Source: Acidobacteriota bacterium
GTDB taxonomy: Bacteria > Acidobacteriota > Blastocatellia > Pyrinomonadales > Pyrinomonadaceae
DNA: 64,000 nt
Assembly (NCBI GenBank): GCA_019639175.1
Contig: JAHBSK010000003.1
Span: 124,001-188,000 of the forward strand
Direction of reading: 5' to 3'
The notes beneath the pieces were generated by a model. That model was given only the letters and a program-made list of their open reading frames with translations. It was not told where the DNA came from and did no database searches. Positions 42,116 through 50,189 of the stretch are shown piece by piece; the stretch's first letter is position 1; every line of letters begins with the position of its first letter. Made by a program: the position numbers and the translations under genes.

Positions 42116-42362
42116 TTTCGATCCTCACACGAACAGGGAAAGCCATTTTGTCTTCGGGAATCGGGTCGCCGTGTTTTATAAGACTCATCAGATAACCCTC
42201 AATCGCATCCTTTGCCATCGCAAATGCTTCATCAAGCGTATCGCCTTCGGTAACAAGGCCGGGCAATGCCGGACATGTGACCAAATAACCATCCGGATCG
42301 TTCGGTTCGATAAGTATCGTAAAACTGTAATCGCCAACCTGTATCGGAGCTTGCTTTTTCAT
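42096..42362 (-). CDS. hicB: HicB antitoxin
   Basis: An 88-residue protein with the partial RNase H fold of HicB: YSFTILIEPNDPDGYLVTCPALPGLVTEGDTLDEAFAMAKDAIEGYLMSLIKHGDPIPED. There is no separate DNA-binding domain after it, so autoregulation may be weak or indirect. The order here is antitoxin first, the reverse of E. coli hicAB. ATG at 42362 is preferred to a TTG seven codons upstream. Confidence 0.9.
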   Translation of the reverse strand: MKKQAPIQVGDYSFTILIEPNDPDGYLVTCPALPGLVTEGDTLDEAFAMAKDAIEGYLMSLIKHGDPIPEDKMAFPVRVRIENEQIAA

Positions 42363-42389
42363 ATCAGTTATTTTAGCACTCAAATTTTA

Positions 42390-42419
42390 TTTCTGATACG
42401 GGCCATTAGGTTCTGACAT
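42390..42419 (-). repeat. Direct repeat copy 3: decayed sufU start upstream of hicB
   Basis: The minus strand reads TAATGTCAGAACC and then diverges, coding MSEPNGPYQK before a stop, compared with MSELNDLYQET at sufU. TTCTGACATTA is identical to copy 2 and roughly two thirds of the remainder can be aligned with one gap. It begins on the TAA of the upstream gene (TAATG). Confidence 0.6.
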
Positions 42420-42721
42420 TAGACTTTTTTGTCCATAATGGAATCGATTTCTCCAAAAAAGCAATCGCGAATCAGTGACTTTGCCCTATCGTCCCCGTTT
42501 AACTTTACTTCTTCGATTACTAGAAAGATCGAATGAAACTCTTTTGTCTTCCCATTTTCAAGCAATCCGAAAACATGATCCGCAAAATCATCCATGAGTA
42601 TTTCAGGTGATGCAGGTTTATGCACTTCGTTTAAGCCGTCATAAAGCTTTCGAAACGACGGACAGGCATCAACCAACATTGGCATCACATGGTCAATTGA
42701 TATCAGCTTCACTCTATGCAA
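42419..42721 (-). CDS. Hypothetical acidic protein within the suf locus
   Basis: A 100-residue soluble helical protein: MPMLVDACPSFRKLYDGLNEVHKPASPEILMDDFADHVFGLLENGKTKEFHSIFLVIEEVKLNGDDRAKSLIRDCFFGEIDSIM. The pattern resembles the DUF7674-type proteins found singly in accessory DNA, but I cannot confirm this. Its start overlaps the sufS stop by 8 bp, which indicates translational coupling, and its stop overlaps the old sufU start, now decayed copy 3. Confidence 0.6.
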   Translation of the reverse strand: MHRVKLISIDHVMPMLVDACPSFRKLYDGLNEVHKPASPEILMDDFADHVFGLLENGKTKEFHSIFLVIEEVKLNGDDRAKSLIRDCFFGEIDSIMDKKV

Positions 42722-43964
42722 AAACCTCTATCACCTTCTGCACCGCATCGGCGAGTTTATCAACTTCTTCGCGGGTATTATAGAACGCAAAAGATGCGCG
42801 GGCGGTTGCCGGTACGTCAAAAAACTGCATAACGGGCTGGGCGCAGTGGTGCCCCGCTCGGACGGCGATGCCCTGCTGGTCTAAAATTGTGCCGATGTCG
42901 TGCGGATGAACGCCTTCGATGGTAAACGAAAGCACGCTTGCCTTATTCGCCGCCGTGCCGATTATGGTCACGCCTGGAATATCCGCAAGCCTTTCGGTCG
43001 CATATTCCAGCAGTTCGTGTTCATACTTCGCGGCGGCCTCAAAATCTATCGAATTTAAATAATCTATCGCCGCACCAAGCCCGATGCCCGCTGCGATGGC
43101 TGGTGTTCCGGCCTCAAATTTTTCGGGTATCGGAGCAAAGGTCGTTTTTTCAAAACTTACGATGCGGATCATCCCGCCGCCGGTCTGATACGGCGGCATT
43201 TTGTCCAGCCACTCGCGCTTGCCGTAAACGACGCCGCTGCCGGTCGGGCCGTACATTTTGTGGCCGGAAAAGACATAAAAATCAGCGTCGATATTCTGAA
43301 CATCCACCGGAAAATGCGGCACGCCTTGCGCTCCGTCAACACAGACCGGAACGCCGAATTTATGCGCCGTGGCGATCATTTCCCTGACCGGATTTACCGT
43401 GCCGAGCGAATTGGAAACATGCGCGACCGCAACCATCTTAGTGCGTTCATTGAGCAGATTTTCGTATTCTTCGATGATAAGTTCGCCGCGTTCGTTCATC
43501 GGAATGACCTTGATGACTGCTCCGCGTTCTTCAGCGACCATCTGCCACGGCACGATGTTCGAGTGATGCTCCATCTGCGAAACAAGTATCTCATCGCCCT
43601 CGTTGATGAACTTGTGTCCGTATGAATGCGCGACCAGATTGATGCCCTCGGTCGTTCCGCGAACAAAAATGCATTCCTTCACGTCAGGCGCATTTATAAA
43701 ACGCTTGACCTTTTCGCGCGCCGCTTCATAGGCCGTCGTCGCGTGCTGTGACAGATAATGCACACCGCGATGAATGTTCGAATGCTCCTCGGCCAGATAC
43801 TTTGATGTGCGATCAATAACCGCCTGCGGCACCTGCGACGACGCCCCGTTATCCAAATAGACCAAAGGTTTTCCGTTCACATCTCGCGACAGCACGGGAA
43901 AATCTTTTCTAACTTTTTCTACGTCCCAATTTGTCATTTCTTGTACAGGTTTCATAACTGACAT
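42714..43964 (-). CDS. sufS: SufS cysteine desulfurase
   Basis: A 416-residue group II cysteine desulfurase. PLP binding is shown by HVSNSLGTVNPV, VDGAQGVPHFPVDVQ and Lys236 in VFSGHKMYGPTGSGVVYG; the persulfide Cys is C374 in RAGHHCAQPVM. It releases sulfur from cysteine for Fe-S assembly and passes it to SufU. The first 10-12 residues before MTNWDVEKVRKDFPVL exceed the usual start, so the true start may be the second or third Met. Confidence 0.95.
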   Translation of the reverse strand: MSVMKPVQEMTNWDVEKVRKDFPVLSRDVNGKPLVYLDNGASSQVPQAVIDRTSKYLAEEHSNIHRGVHYLSQHATTAYEAAREKVKRFINAPDVKECIFVRGTTEGINLVAHSYGHKFINEGDEILVSQMEHHSNIVPWQMVAEERGAVIKVIPMNERGELIIEEYENLLNERTKMVAVAHVSNSLGTVNPVREMIATAHKFGVPVCVDGAQGVPHFPVDVQNIDADFYVFSGHKMYGPTGSGVVYGKREWLDKMPPYQTGGGMIRIVSFEKTTFAPIPEKFEAGTPAIAAGIGLGAAIDYLNSIDFEAAAKYEHELLEYATERLADIPGVTIIGTAANKASVLSFTIEGVHPHDIGTILDQQGIAVRAGHHCAQPVMQFFDVPATARASFAFYNTREEVDKLADAVQKVIEVFA

Positions 43965-43974
43965 TCACATCTTA

Positions 43975-44994
43975 CTAATCAACAATGCTTAATAATTCAG
44001 CGATTTTGTCGGGTTCCGGCAGTTCACCCTTTAATTCCTTGGGCAATTCAGAACTTACGCGATATTGAGCAATGCCAATCGGTTTTTTTGATTCGCGCAG
44101 GGCATATTCAACGATCGTTCGTGTCTTACTGCGACACAGTATCAAGCCTATCGAAGCGTTTTCGTCCGGCATCCGTACCAGATCGTCCAGAGCTGCCAGA
44201 TAGAATTGCATCTTTCCGACAAACTCCGGCTGAAATTCACCGACCTTTAGCTCTACAGCAACCAAACAACGCAAACGGCGGTGAAACAATAGCAGGTCTA
44301 TGAAAAACTCTTTTCCGTCTATTTCCAATCGGTGCTGGCTGCCGACAAAGGTGAAAAGCCCGCCCATTTCTCTTAAAAATTCTTCGATCTTGCCGATAAG
44401 CGATCTTTCAAGTTCACGTTCTCTGTGTTCTTCGCCAAGTTCGAGGAAATCAAACATATACTCGTCCTTGACAGCAAGTTTTGCCTGATCGCGAATATCT
44501 TCCGGAATTGTCTGGTCAAAATTTGTTTGATTTAACAGGGTTTTTTCGTAAGAGCGATTATCTATTTGGTGGATCAGAACATTCTTTGTCCAGCCAAATT
44601 TTTTCGTCATCCGCAGGTAAAATTCTCGTTGGAGATCATCCTTGCATCGCTGAAATATAACGATGTTATGCGTCCACCCAATTTCTCGCACCATTGGTGC
44701 GAGTTTTTCATTTTCGCAGTAGGTTTCATAAAACACTTTCATCCGCCAAAGGCTTGCTACCGAGAAGCCTTTGATTCCGGGAAATTCATTTTGCAAATCT
44801 GTTGCCAGATTTTCGACAACGGACTTTCCCCAAGTCTCACCCTTCTGACGCTCTACGATCATCCTGCCGATGTCCCAATACAAAGCAATAAGCTCTTTAT
44901 TAACAGCTTTTAAGGCTTCATATTGAGCGTTGCGGATGCGGGTTTTTACTTCGCTCAAAAGCCGTCCATAGTTGTCAGAATCGATATCACTCAT
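43975..44994 (-). CDS. DUF1016/YhcG-family PDDEXK nuclease-like protein
   Basis: A 339-residue protein. An N-terminal domain (ALKAVNKELIALYWDIGRMIVERQ, GFSVASLWRMKVFYETY) is followed by a PDDEXK core with KEFFIDLLLFHRRLRCLVAVELKVGEFQPEFVGKMQFYL: catalytic Asp and ExK are visible. The family is common in accessory regions near restriction and toxin genes. Here it is wedged between sufD and sufS, 13 bp and 10 bp from them, and has nothing to do with Fe-S assembly as far as is known. Confidence 0.88.
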   Translation of the reverse strand: MSDIDSDNYGRLLSEVKTRIRNAQYEALKAVNKELIALYWDIGRMIVERQKGETWGKSVVENLATDLQNEFPGIKGFSVASLWRMKVFYETYCENEKLAPMVREIGWTHNIVIFQRCKDDLQREFYLRMTKKFGWTKNVLIHQIDNRSYEKTLLNQTNFDQTIPEDIRDQAKLAVKDEYMFDFLELGEEHRERELERSLIGKIEEFLREMGGLFTFVGSQHRLEIDGKEFFIDLLLFHRRLRCLVAVELKVGEFQPEFVGKMQFYLAALDDLVRMPDENASIGLILCRSKTRTIVEYALRESKKPIGIAQYRVSSELPKELKGELPEPDKIAELLSIVD

Positions 44995-45007
44995 CTCTTC
45001 TTGGCGC

Positions 45008-46162
45008 TCAGATCTCCGTTCCCAGCCTATTCAGGACGATCTCGTCCAGTTCGTTCTTGATGCTTTCTACGCCGATCTTATTTATTATCTCCTCGGCAAA
45101 ACCGTATGTGAGCAGATTTCTTGCCAGGTTTTCGGGCAGGCCGCGTGTGAGCAGGTAGAAAAGCTCTTCATCTTCAAGCTGGCCGACCGTCGCGCCGTGA
45201 GCGCATTTTACGTCGTCGTTAAAGATCTCAAGCTGCGGTTTTGTATCGACGCGGGCGTCGTTTGAGAGCAGGAGATTTTTGTTCTGCTGATAAGCGTCGG
45301 TGCCGCTGGCATCGAGCCTGACGAAAACTTTGCCGTTAAAAACGGCGTGCGAGTGATCGTTCAAAACGCCCTTGTATGTCTGATGCGAAACACAGTTCGG
45401 CACCGCGTGGTCTATCGACGAATGCGTGTCGTGGTGCTGCGATTCATTCAGCATATACAGCCCGTCAACCCACGCCTCGGCTCCCGTCGCGTTGAATTTC
45501 ACATCAATATCGTGTCGCGAAATTTCGGCGCCGAGATTTATGTTCGTCGAATTATAAACGCTGCCGCGTCCGAGCTCGACCTCGGTCACGCCGTAATGAT
45601 AAGAGGTCTGGGCGTCTTTCTGAACCCGATAGTGCGTCAGGTTCGCATTGTCTTCGACAACGATCTGGACGGCGGCATTGGTAAAAACATTGTCGCCGGA
45701 GTCATAAACTCCAACGAGCGTCGCCTTGCTTCCCGCCTCGGCAATGACTATCGTGTGCGGAAAATAAGCATTGCCGCTTTCTCCTTTCAGCGAAAAGCTG
45801 ATCGGTTCTTCGATGATGGTGTCTTTCGGTATTCTGATGACAGCAACCTCGGCAAAAGCAAGATTCAACGCGGTGAAGCCGTTGCGTTCAAGATCAAACT
45901 TTTGCAGCAGCCTGACCGCGTCCTCATCCAACTCTGACGAAAACCCCGCAGGCATTGCGGCGATCTTCCACGCCTCTTTGGCAACAGGCGCGACATTGGT
46001 GTATTTCCACTCTTCTTCCTTTTGCGAGGGAAATCCTTTCTCCGTAAAAACGGCAAATGCCTCTTCGCGCAGCCGACGCATTCCCGCGTCCTTTTCACCT
46101 GCGATCTTTTCCTTAAAACTTTCCGTAAATTGTGTTTCCAATACGGCTGTTGATAAAACCAT
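45008..46162 (-). CDS. sufD: SufD Fe-S assembly scaffold subunit
   Basis: A 384-residue right-handed beta-helix protein of the SufBCD complex. Typical segments are EEWKYTNVAPVAKEAW, VQIVVEDNANLTHYRVQ, GVLNDHSHAVFNGKVFVRLDASGTDAYQQNKNLLLSNDARVDTKPQLEIFNDDVKCAHGATVGQLEDEELFYLLTRGL, including the conserved Cys and His (CAHGA). It lies 2 bp after an unrelated membrane-protein gene; sufC is 2.5 kb upstream. Confidence 0.94.
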   Translation of the reverse strand: MVLSTAVLETQFTESFKEKIAGEKDAGMRRLREEAFAVFTEKGFPSQKEEEWKYTNVAPVAKEAWKIAAMPAGFSSELDEDAVRLLQKFDLERNGFTALNLAFAEVAVIRIPKDTIIEEPISFSLKGESGNAYFPHTIVIAEAGSKATLVGVYDSGDNVFTNAAVQIVVEDNANLTHYRVQKDAQTSYHYGVTEVELGRGSVYNSTNINLGAEISRHDIDVKFNATGAEAWVDGLYMLNESQHHDTHSSIDHAVPNCVSHQTYKGVLNDHSHAVFNGKVFVRLDASGTDAYQQNKNLLLSNDARVDTKPQLEIFNDDVKCAHGATVGQLEDEELFYLLTRGLPENLARNLLTYGFAEEIINKIGVESIKNELDEIVLNRLGTEI

Positions 46163-46164
46163 GT

Positions 46165-48288
46165 CTAAAATACCTTTACTAAACTAAATTTGTTGTCGGA
46201 ACGAACTGTGTTCACCTGATCCATCAGCACTTCGCGAGCCATGCGAAGTTTAGCCTCATTGACCGCTCGCGGCTTGTCGTCATCGACCAGCGTCGAACGG
46301 TCGTAACCAAAAAGAAAATCGTGACGCGCCAATATGTAATTAAAACCTGCCGCTTTTGCCTTTTCGCGCAGCTCATCGGCAGAATTTGATTCCCATATCC
46401 ATTTCCTTAACGTCACATCCTCAAACAGATAATCCGAAAAATACGGCCGGTCGAGGTGATAGCTGTCGCGCCGCATATTTATCAGCCAGACCTTTGCGTC
46501 GGTCGGTGTTTCAGTGTTCAGCCACTGATAATACGGGTAATAATCTATGTTGCGGATGAGGTATGCGTCCGGCGTCTCACCGCCGAGAACAACCCTCAAC
46601 GGAGCTTTTTGCAGAAACCATGCCGACGACGCAGCGATGCACGCGATGGCCGCAAAACCTATCGCAAATTTCGCCGATTTATTTAAAACATCGCGTCTGT
46701 CCGACATGCTTTCCACCGCCGCCGCAATGGTGATGGCAAGCAGCGGCAATATCGGCAACAGGTAGCGAAGCTGCTGGCTGGAAAAGAGCCAGAAAAGGAA
46801 CATCACCAACGCCACACCGGAAAAGATCTTTGCCTCAACAGAAAGTTCCAGTTTCCACAACGCGAATATCAGCAGCGGCAGCCCGATCAAAAACGCAACA
46901 CCGAGAACACCGTCAAAATTTGCCGCGATCTCCGGCTGAGCTGTGACCGAAATGTTCCACGGCGCAAGCAGATAATCCAGAGCATTTTTATTTGCACCGC
47001 CGTATTGTGAATTCATCATCTGGAACAGGTTTGAACGGTCTACGTCCCAGCCCGGAGCCTTTCCTTCCCAGATGCTCATATAAAACGGAAAGATCGGGCT
47101 GCCGGTTTCCGCCCATGTCCGCAGATACCACGGCGATGCGATGACACCCGCAAGCAGAAACGCACCAAACCCGAACGCCGCGATCTTGCCTATGCGGTCC
47201 GGTTCGCTTTCCTGCGCTTTTCTGACGCGGAACAATATCACCAGAGCGAACGCCGCCATCACAAACAGCGTGGTCAGCTTTGCCGAAAGCGCCGCTCCGA
47301 GGAATATCGCCATCAGGATAAGCCAGTTTTTGTCGAGCGTTTTCCACCACCGTGTCAGCGAATACGTCGCCAACAGCACATAGAGAGCGAGGGCAACGTC
47401 AATATATGCGCTTGCCGCGACGTGATACGCCGTCGGCACGGTCGCGGCCATCAGCACCGCCATCAGCGCCCAGCGTCGGGAAATTCCCGTCTCGCGGGCA
47501 ATGCCAAAGATGGCTGCCAAAAGAAGCGGAAAGAAAAGCCAAACAGTCGCTCCCGCCGCAGCCTCTGCCGCGCGTTCGCTGACGATATTGCCCAGCAGCA
47601 TCGCCCAGACAACGTGCATTTCCGTTCCCAGGGCAAGATAGCTGGCGATGTTGCCTTCGATAACTGCATTGCCGCCCTGTGCGATGAATTGTTTCGGCAC
47701 GGAAAAATGATAAAGCAGCGTGTCCTTTGCCGTTGGCGGCGCAAGGCTTGCGATAAACGAAAGTAAGACCGGTATCGCGATCAGTATCAGCAAAACGCGG
47801 TCAAAAATACTTGGCCTTTCAGGAACACGGCTTTCATTCTTGATCTTGCGCAAACGAAGTACCCCAAAAATCGCACTGAAAAGTCCAACTGCTAACGTTA
47901 AACAGGCCAATGAGGTCGAGTAGCTGCCAGGCCCACCTAAAGCAAAAAAGATTAGTGACCAAGTGGCTATTCCTAAGACAATGTCTCTGACAAGTTCTAG
48001 AACATGAGAGTGTCTTGGACTTTGCTCCAGTTTATCTAATCGCCGATAACTATTTCCCATGCCAAAACATGAGGCTAACCACAGAACGGCAACAACCGCT
48101 CCGACAAAACTATCAACAATACCCGCACCGAACACCGCCCCGCCGCCGAGGTTGCCGATGAGTTGCCCTATGCTCCCAACGTCATCGCCGCGATTGGCGA
48201 AAAACGCTATGAGCAATACAACAGCCCACACTGCGATCAATATCGCCGCGAGCGAATTATTGTTTGATTGTGTGTCCGTCTTTGCCAA
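46165..48288 (-). CDS. GT39-like polytopic glycosyltransferase membrane protein
   Basis: A 707-residue protein with about 14 hydrophobic helices and a soluble C-terminal domain (residues about 590-707). The long loop after helix 5 reads PPTAKDTLLYHFSVPKQFIAQGGNAVIEGN, with an acidic residue where GT-C enzymes bind the lipid-phosphate sugar. The first ~130 residues (short helices) look like an added domain. It sits between sufC-DUF3703 and sufD, close on both sides (4 and 2 bp). The substrate is unknown; a link with Fe-S clusters is not expected. Confidence 0.65.
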   Translation of the reverse strand: MAKTDTQSNNNSLAAILIAVWAVVLLIAFFANRGDDVGSIGQLIGNLGGGAVFGAGIVDSFVGAVVAVLWLASCFGMGNSYRRLDKLEQSPRHSHVLELVRDIVLGIATWSLIFFALGGPGSYSTSLACLTLAVGLFSAIFGVLRLRKIKNESRVPERPSIFDRVLLILIAIPVLLSFIASLAPPTAKDTLLYHFSVPKQFIAQGGNAVIEGNIASYLALGTEMHVVWAMLLGNIVSERAAEAAAGATVWLFFPLLLAAIFGIARETGISRRWALMAVLMAATVPTAYHVAASAYIDVALALYVLLATYSLTRWWKTLDKNWLILMAIFLGAALSAKLTTLFVMAAFALVILFRVRKAQESEPDRIGKIAAFGFGAFLLAGVIASPWYLRTWAETGSPIFPFYMSIWEGKAPGWDVDRSNLFQMMNSQYGGANKNALDYLLAPWNISVTAQPEIAANFDGVLGVAFLIGLPLLIFALWKLELSVEAKIFSGVALVMFLFWLFSSQQLRYLLPILPLLAITIAAAVESMSDRRDVLNKSAKFAIGFAAIACIAASSAWFLQKAPLRVVLGGETPDAYLIRNIDYYPYYQWLNTETPTDAKVWLINMRRDSYHLDRPYFSDYLFEDVTLRKWIWESNSADELREKAKAAGFNYILARHDFLFGYDRSTLVDDDKPRAVNEAKLRMAREVLMDQVNTVRSDNKFSLVKVF

Positions 48289-48292
48289 GTCT

Positions 48293-48646
48293 CTACTCTC
48301 TTTCTGCCTGTTCCAATATCTCCGCCAGGTCGGGTTCTATCGGCATCGGTTTTAGCGGATTGACGTTCGCTCCGCCGGTGTTGCCTTTTGGATAAATGCC
48401 GAGCGGCGTTTTCGTCGCCGCACCGCCGATCCGCAGAACCTGTCCCGCAACTTCTCTCGCATCGCGTTCGCGAAACCCGTGTTTCAGCATCAGCCAATGC
48501 ACCCGCGTGTGATAATAAGTGCTTGACTGGCCCAGCACATGCGCCCGTTCAAGATGACGAAACGCACCGGCCGCATCGCCTGCCGCAGCCAGTATTCCCG
48601 CCTCGGCTATTTCGCTTTCGATGTGTTTTTCGACAACGGCATTCAT
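48293..48646 (-). CDS. DUF3703 protein
   Basis: A 117-residue helical protein with the DUF3703 pattern AAAGDAAGAFRHLERAHVLGQSSTYYHTRVHWLMLKHGFRERDAREVAGQVLRIGGAATKTPLGIYPKGNTGGANVNPLKPMPI. Two TPR-like helices form the first part. Function unknown. It starts at the base after the sufC stop, so it is coupled to sufC. Confidence 0.85.
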   Translation of the reverse strand: MNAVVEKHIESEIAEAGILAAAGDAAGAFRHLERAHVLGQSSTYYHTRVHWLMLKHGFRERDAREVAGQVLRIGGAATKTPLGIYPKGNTGGANVNPLKPMPIEPDLAEILEQAERE

Positions 48647-49399
48647 CTATCTTGCGGCGCCTTTTACCCAGTCGTAACCTTTCTCTTCCAACTCAAGCGC
48701 AAGCTCTTTTCCGCCTTCTTTTACGATCTTGCCGTCTGCCAGAACGTGGACAAAATCAGGCTGAATATAATTAAGCAGCCGCTGGTAATGCGTTACCAGA
48801 ATGATCGCGTTGTCTTCGCTGCGGAGCTTGTTCACGCCTTCGGCAACGATGCGCAGAGCGTCGATGTCTAAGCCGGAATCGGTCTCGTCCAAAATCGCCA
48901 GCTTTGGCTCAAGCACGGCCATCTGCAATATCTCGTTGCGTTTCTTTTCGCCGCCCGAAAAGCCTTCGTTGACCGAACGCTTGAAGAATTGCGGGTCCAT
49001 ATCAACGATCTTTGCCTTCTCTTTCAGATAGTCGTTGAACTCCAGCGGGTCAAGCTCTTCCTGGCCCAGGTGCTTCATCTTTTCGTTATACGCCAGCCGC
49101 AGAAACTGCGAATTTGAAACGCCCGGAACCTCGACCGGATACTGGAACGCCATGAAAACACCCTCGCGGGCCCGTTCGTCCGGCTCCAGCTCAAGCAGGT
49201 CTTTGCCTTCAAACAAAACCTCGCCCGAGATGACCTCATAGCTCGGATGCCCAGCCAAAACCTTTGACAAGGTCGATTTGCCGGAACCGTTCGGCCCCAT
49301 AATGGCGTGAACCTCGCCCCGATTGACCTGAAGATTCAGACCCTTTAATATCTCTTTTCCTTCAATGCCTGCACGCAGGTCTTTTACTTCTAATAGCAT
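48647..49399 (-). CDS. sufC: SufC ABC-type ATPase
   Basis: A 250-residue ATPase that drives the SufBCD scaffold. Walker A is GPNGSGKST, the Q loop [16 protein letters not shown], signature [11 protein letters not shown], Walker [17 protein letters not shown], and H loop LVTHYQR. The usual start MLLEVKDL at 49399 is chosen; a repeat-derived extension would precede it if the upstream in-frame start were used. Neighbour sufB lies 0.8 kb upstream behind two ridA genes. Confidence 0.95.
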   Translation of the reverse strand: MLLEVKDLRAGIEGKEILKGLNLQVNRGEVHAIMGPNGSGKSTLSKVLAGHPSYEVISGEVLFEGKDLLELEPDERAREGVFMAFQYPVEVPGVSNSQFLRLAYNEKMKHLGQEELDPLEFNDYLKEKAKIVDMDPQFFKRSVNEGFSGGEKKRNEILQMAVLEPKLAILDETDSGLDIDALRIVAEGVNKLRSEDNAIILVTHYQRLLNYIQPDFVHVLADGKIVKEGGKELALELEEKGYDWVKGAAR

Positions 49400-49410
49400 A
49401 ATTTCCATCT

Positions 49411-49468
49411 GCCGCAGAGCCGCCAAGAAATACCTTATTTTCTCTGCGACTCTGTTCCTTTGCGGTTA
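49411..49468. repeat. GCAGAG short-period repeat, copy 1
   Basis: GCCGCAGAGCCGCCAAG and TCTCTGCGACTCTGTTCCTTTGCGG form an imperfect inverted repeat at the boundary of sufC and the RidA fragment. It codes the last ten residues of the fragment ([10 protein letters not shown]). Related sequence occurs at 51639-51770, 53031-53055 and 62148-62177. Confidence 0.55.
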
Positions 49469-49704
49469 GTATTATTCTTTGAATTCTTTTTGGCCACAGC
49501 GACCGTTTCGATCTCTATCTTTGCATCACGCGGCAGCCGTGCTGCCTGAACTGTCGAACGCGCCGGGAACGGCGCCGCAAAATGCCGAGCATAGATCTCA
49601 TTCATCTTTGCAAGATCGTTTATGTCTGCAAGAAAAACTCCCCTCCTTACAAAGGAGGGGTGCGGCTTCAGCCGCGGGGTGGTTCTTTCTTTGCTATCCA
49701 TCAT
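49435..49704 (-). pseudogene. Truncated RidA with repeat-derived N-terminus
   Basis: An 89-codon frame. Residues 24-70 (VFLADINDLAKMNEIYARHFAAPFPARSTVQAARLPRDAKIEIETVAVAKK) are the C-terminal half of a RidA/YjgF protein with the catalytic Arg in PARST. The first half is missing; in its place are residues TTPRLKPHPSFVRRG, coded by the double-hairpin repeat at 49640-49675. The join falls exactly at the start of a RidA strand. The intact ridA lies immediately upstream. It may be a decayed tandem copy. Confidence 0.75.
49640..49675. repeat. Double-hairpin REP-like element inside the RidA fragment
   Basis: CCCCTCCTT/AAGGAGGGG (49640-49660) is followed by GCGGCTTCAGCCGC (49662-49675). The element at 53343-53402 has the same two-hairpin plan with a related second hairpin. 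It is read in frame as part of the RidA fragment. Confidence 0.75.
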
Positions 49705-50082
49705 CTATTCCTTCGCCGCTATCGCCTGTATCTCAATGCCGACGCCGTAATGCAGGTCTTTTACCGGCACTATCGCCCGCGCGGGTTTGTGTTCGCCCAT
49801 TACCTTGATATACGCCGCGTTGACCGCGTCCCACAGCGACATATCAGAAACATAGATCGTCATCTGCAAAACCTTGTCCAAACCGCTGCCGCCCGCAACC
49901 AAAACCGTCTCGACATTTCGCAAAGCAAGCTCCGTCTGCCGACCAATGTCACCCGTAAAAGGCTCACGCGTCTCCAGATCAAGCGGCAACTGCCCCGACA
50001 CATAAATAACGCCGTTGTGTTCAACACCCGGCGAATAATGGCCTTTCGGTGAAGGCTGATTTTGCGGTTGAATTAGTTTCAT
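49705..50082 (-). CDS. ridA: RidA/YjgF-family imine deaminase
   Basis: A 125-residue trimeric enzyme that hydrolyses reactive 2-aminoacrylate and related imines formed by PLP enzymes. The family core is intact: GVEHNGVIYVSGQLPLD, LRNVETVLVAGGSGLDKVLQMTIYVSD and the active-site Arg in HKPARAIVPV, ending GIEIQAIAAKE. It lies between sufB and sufC, and PLP-linked SufS is in the same locus, a plausible functional link. Confidence 0.93.
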   Translation of the reverse strand: MKLIQPQNQPSPKGHYSPGVEHNGVIYVSGQLPLDLETREPFTGDIGRQTELALRNVETVLVAGGSGLDKVLQMTIYVSDMSLWDAVNAAYIKVMGEHKPARAIVPVKDLHYGVGIEIQAIAAKE

Positions 50083-50114
50083 ATCTTTCCAGGCAAAAAA
50101 ACCGAGTTTTGTTT

Positions 50115-50184
50115 GGCTGAAAGCTGACAGCTCACGACTGATAGCTGTTCTTAAAATTCCGGCTATCAGCTTTCAGCTATGAGC
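50115..50184. repeat. GCTGAAAGCTGA-type inverted repeat between sufB and ridA
   Basis: GCTGAAAGCTGA (50116-50127) and TCAGCTTTCAGC (50166-50177) are perfect inverse copies; further copies of CTGATAGC and GCTATCAG sit within. It lies in the 107-bp gap after sufB. Confidence 0.7.
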
Positions 50185-50189
50185 AGAAA

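Noticed and set aside
43930-43964. A fourth copy of the sufU start at the beginning of sufS (ATGTCAG, MSVMKPVQEM)
   Set aside because: Only the first seven bases and scattered later ones agree; not better than chance at a start codon. The extra N-terminal residues are better seen as a start-choice question.
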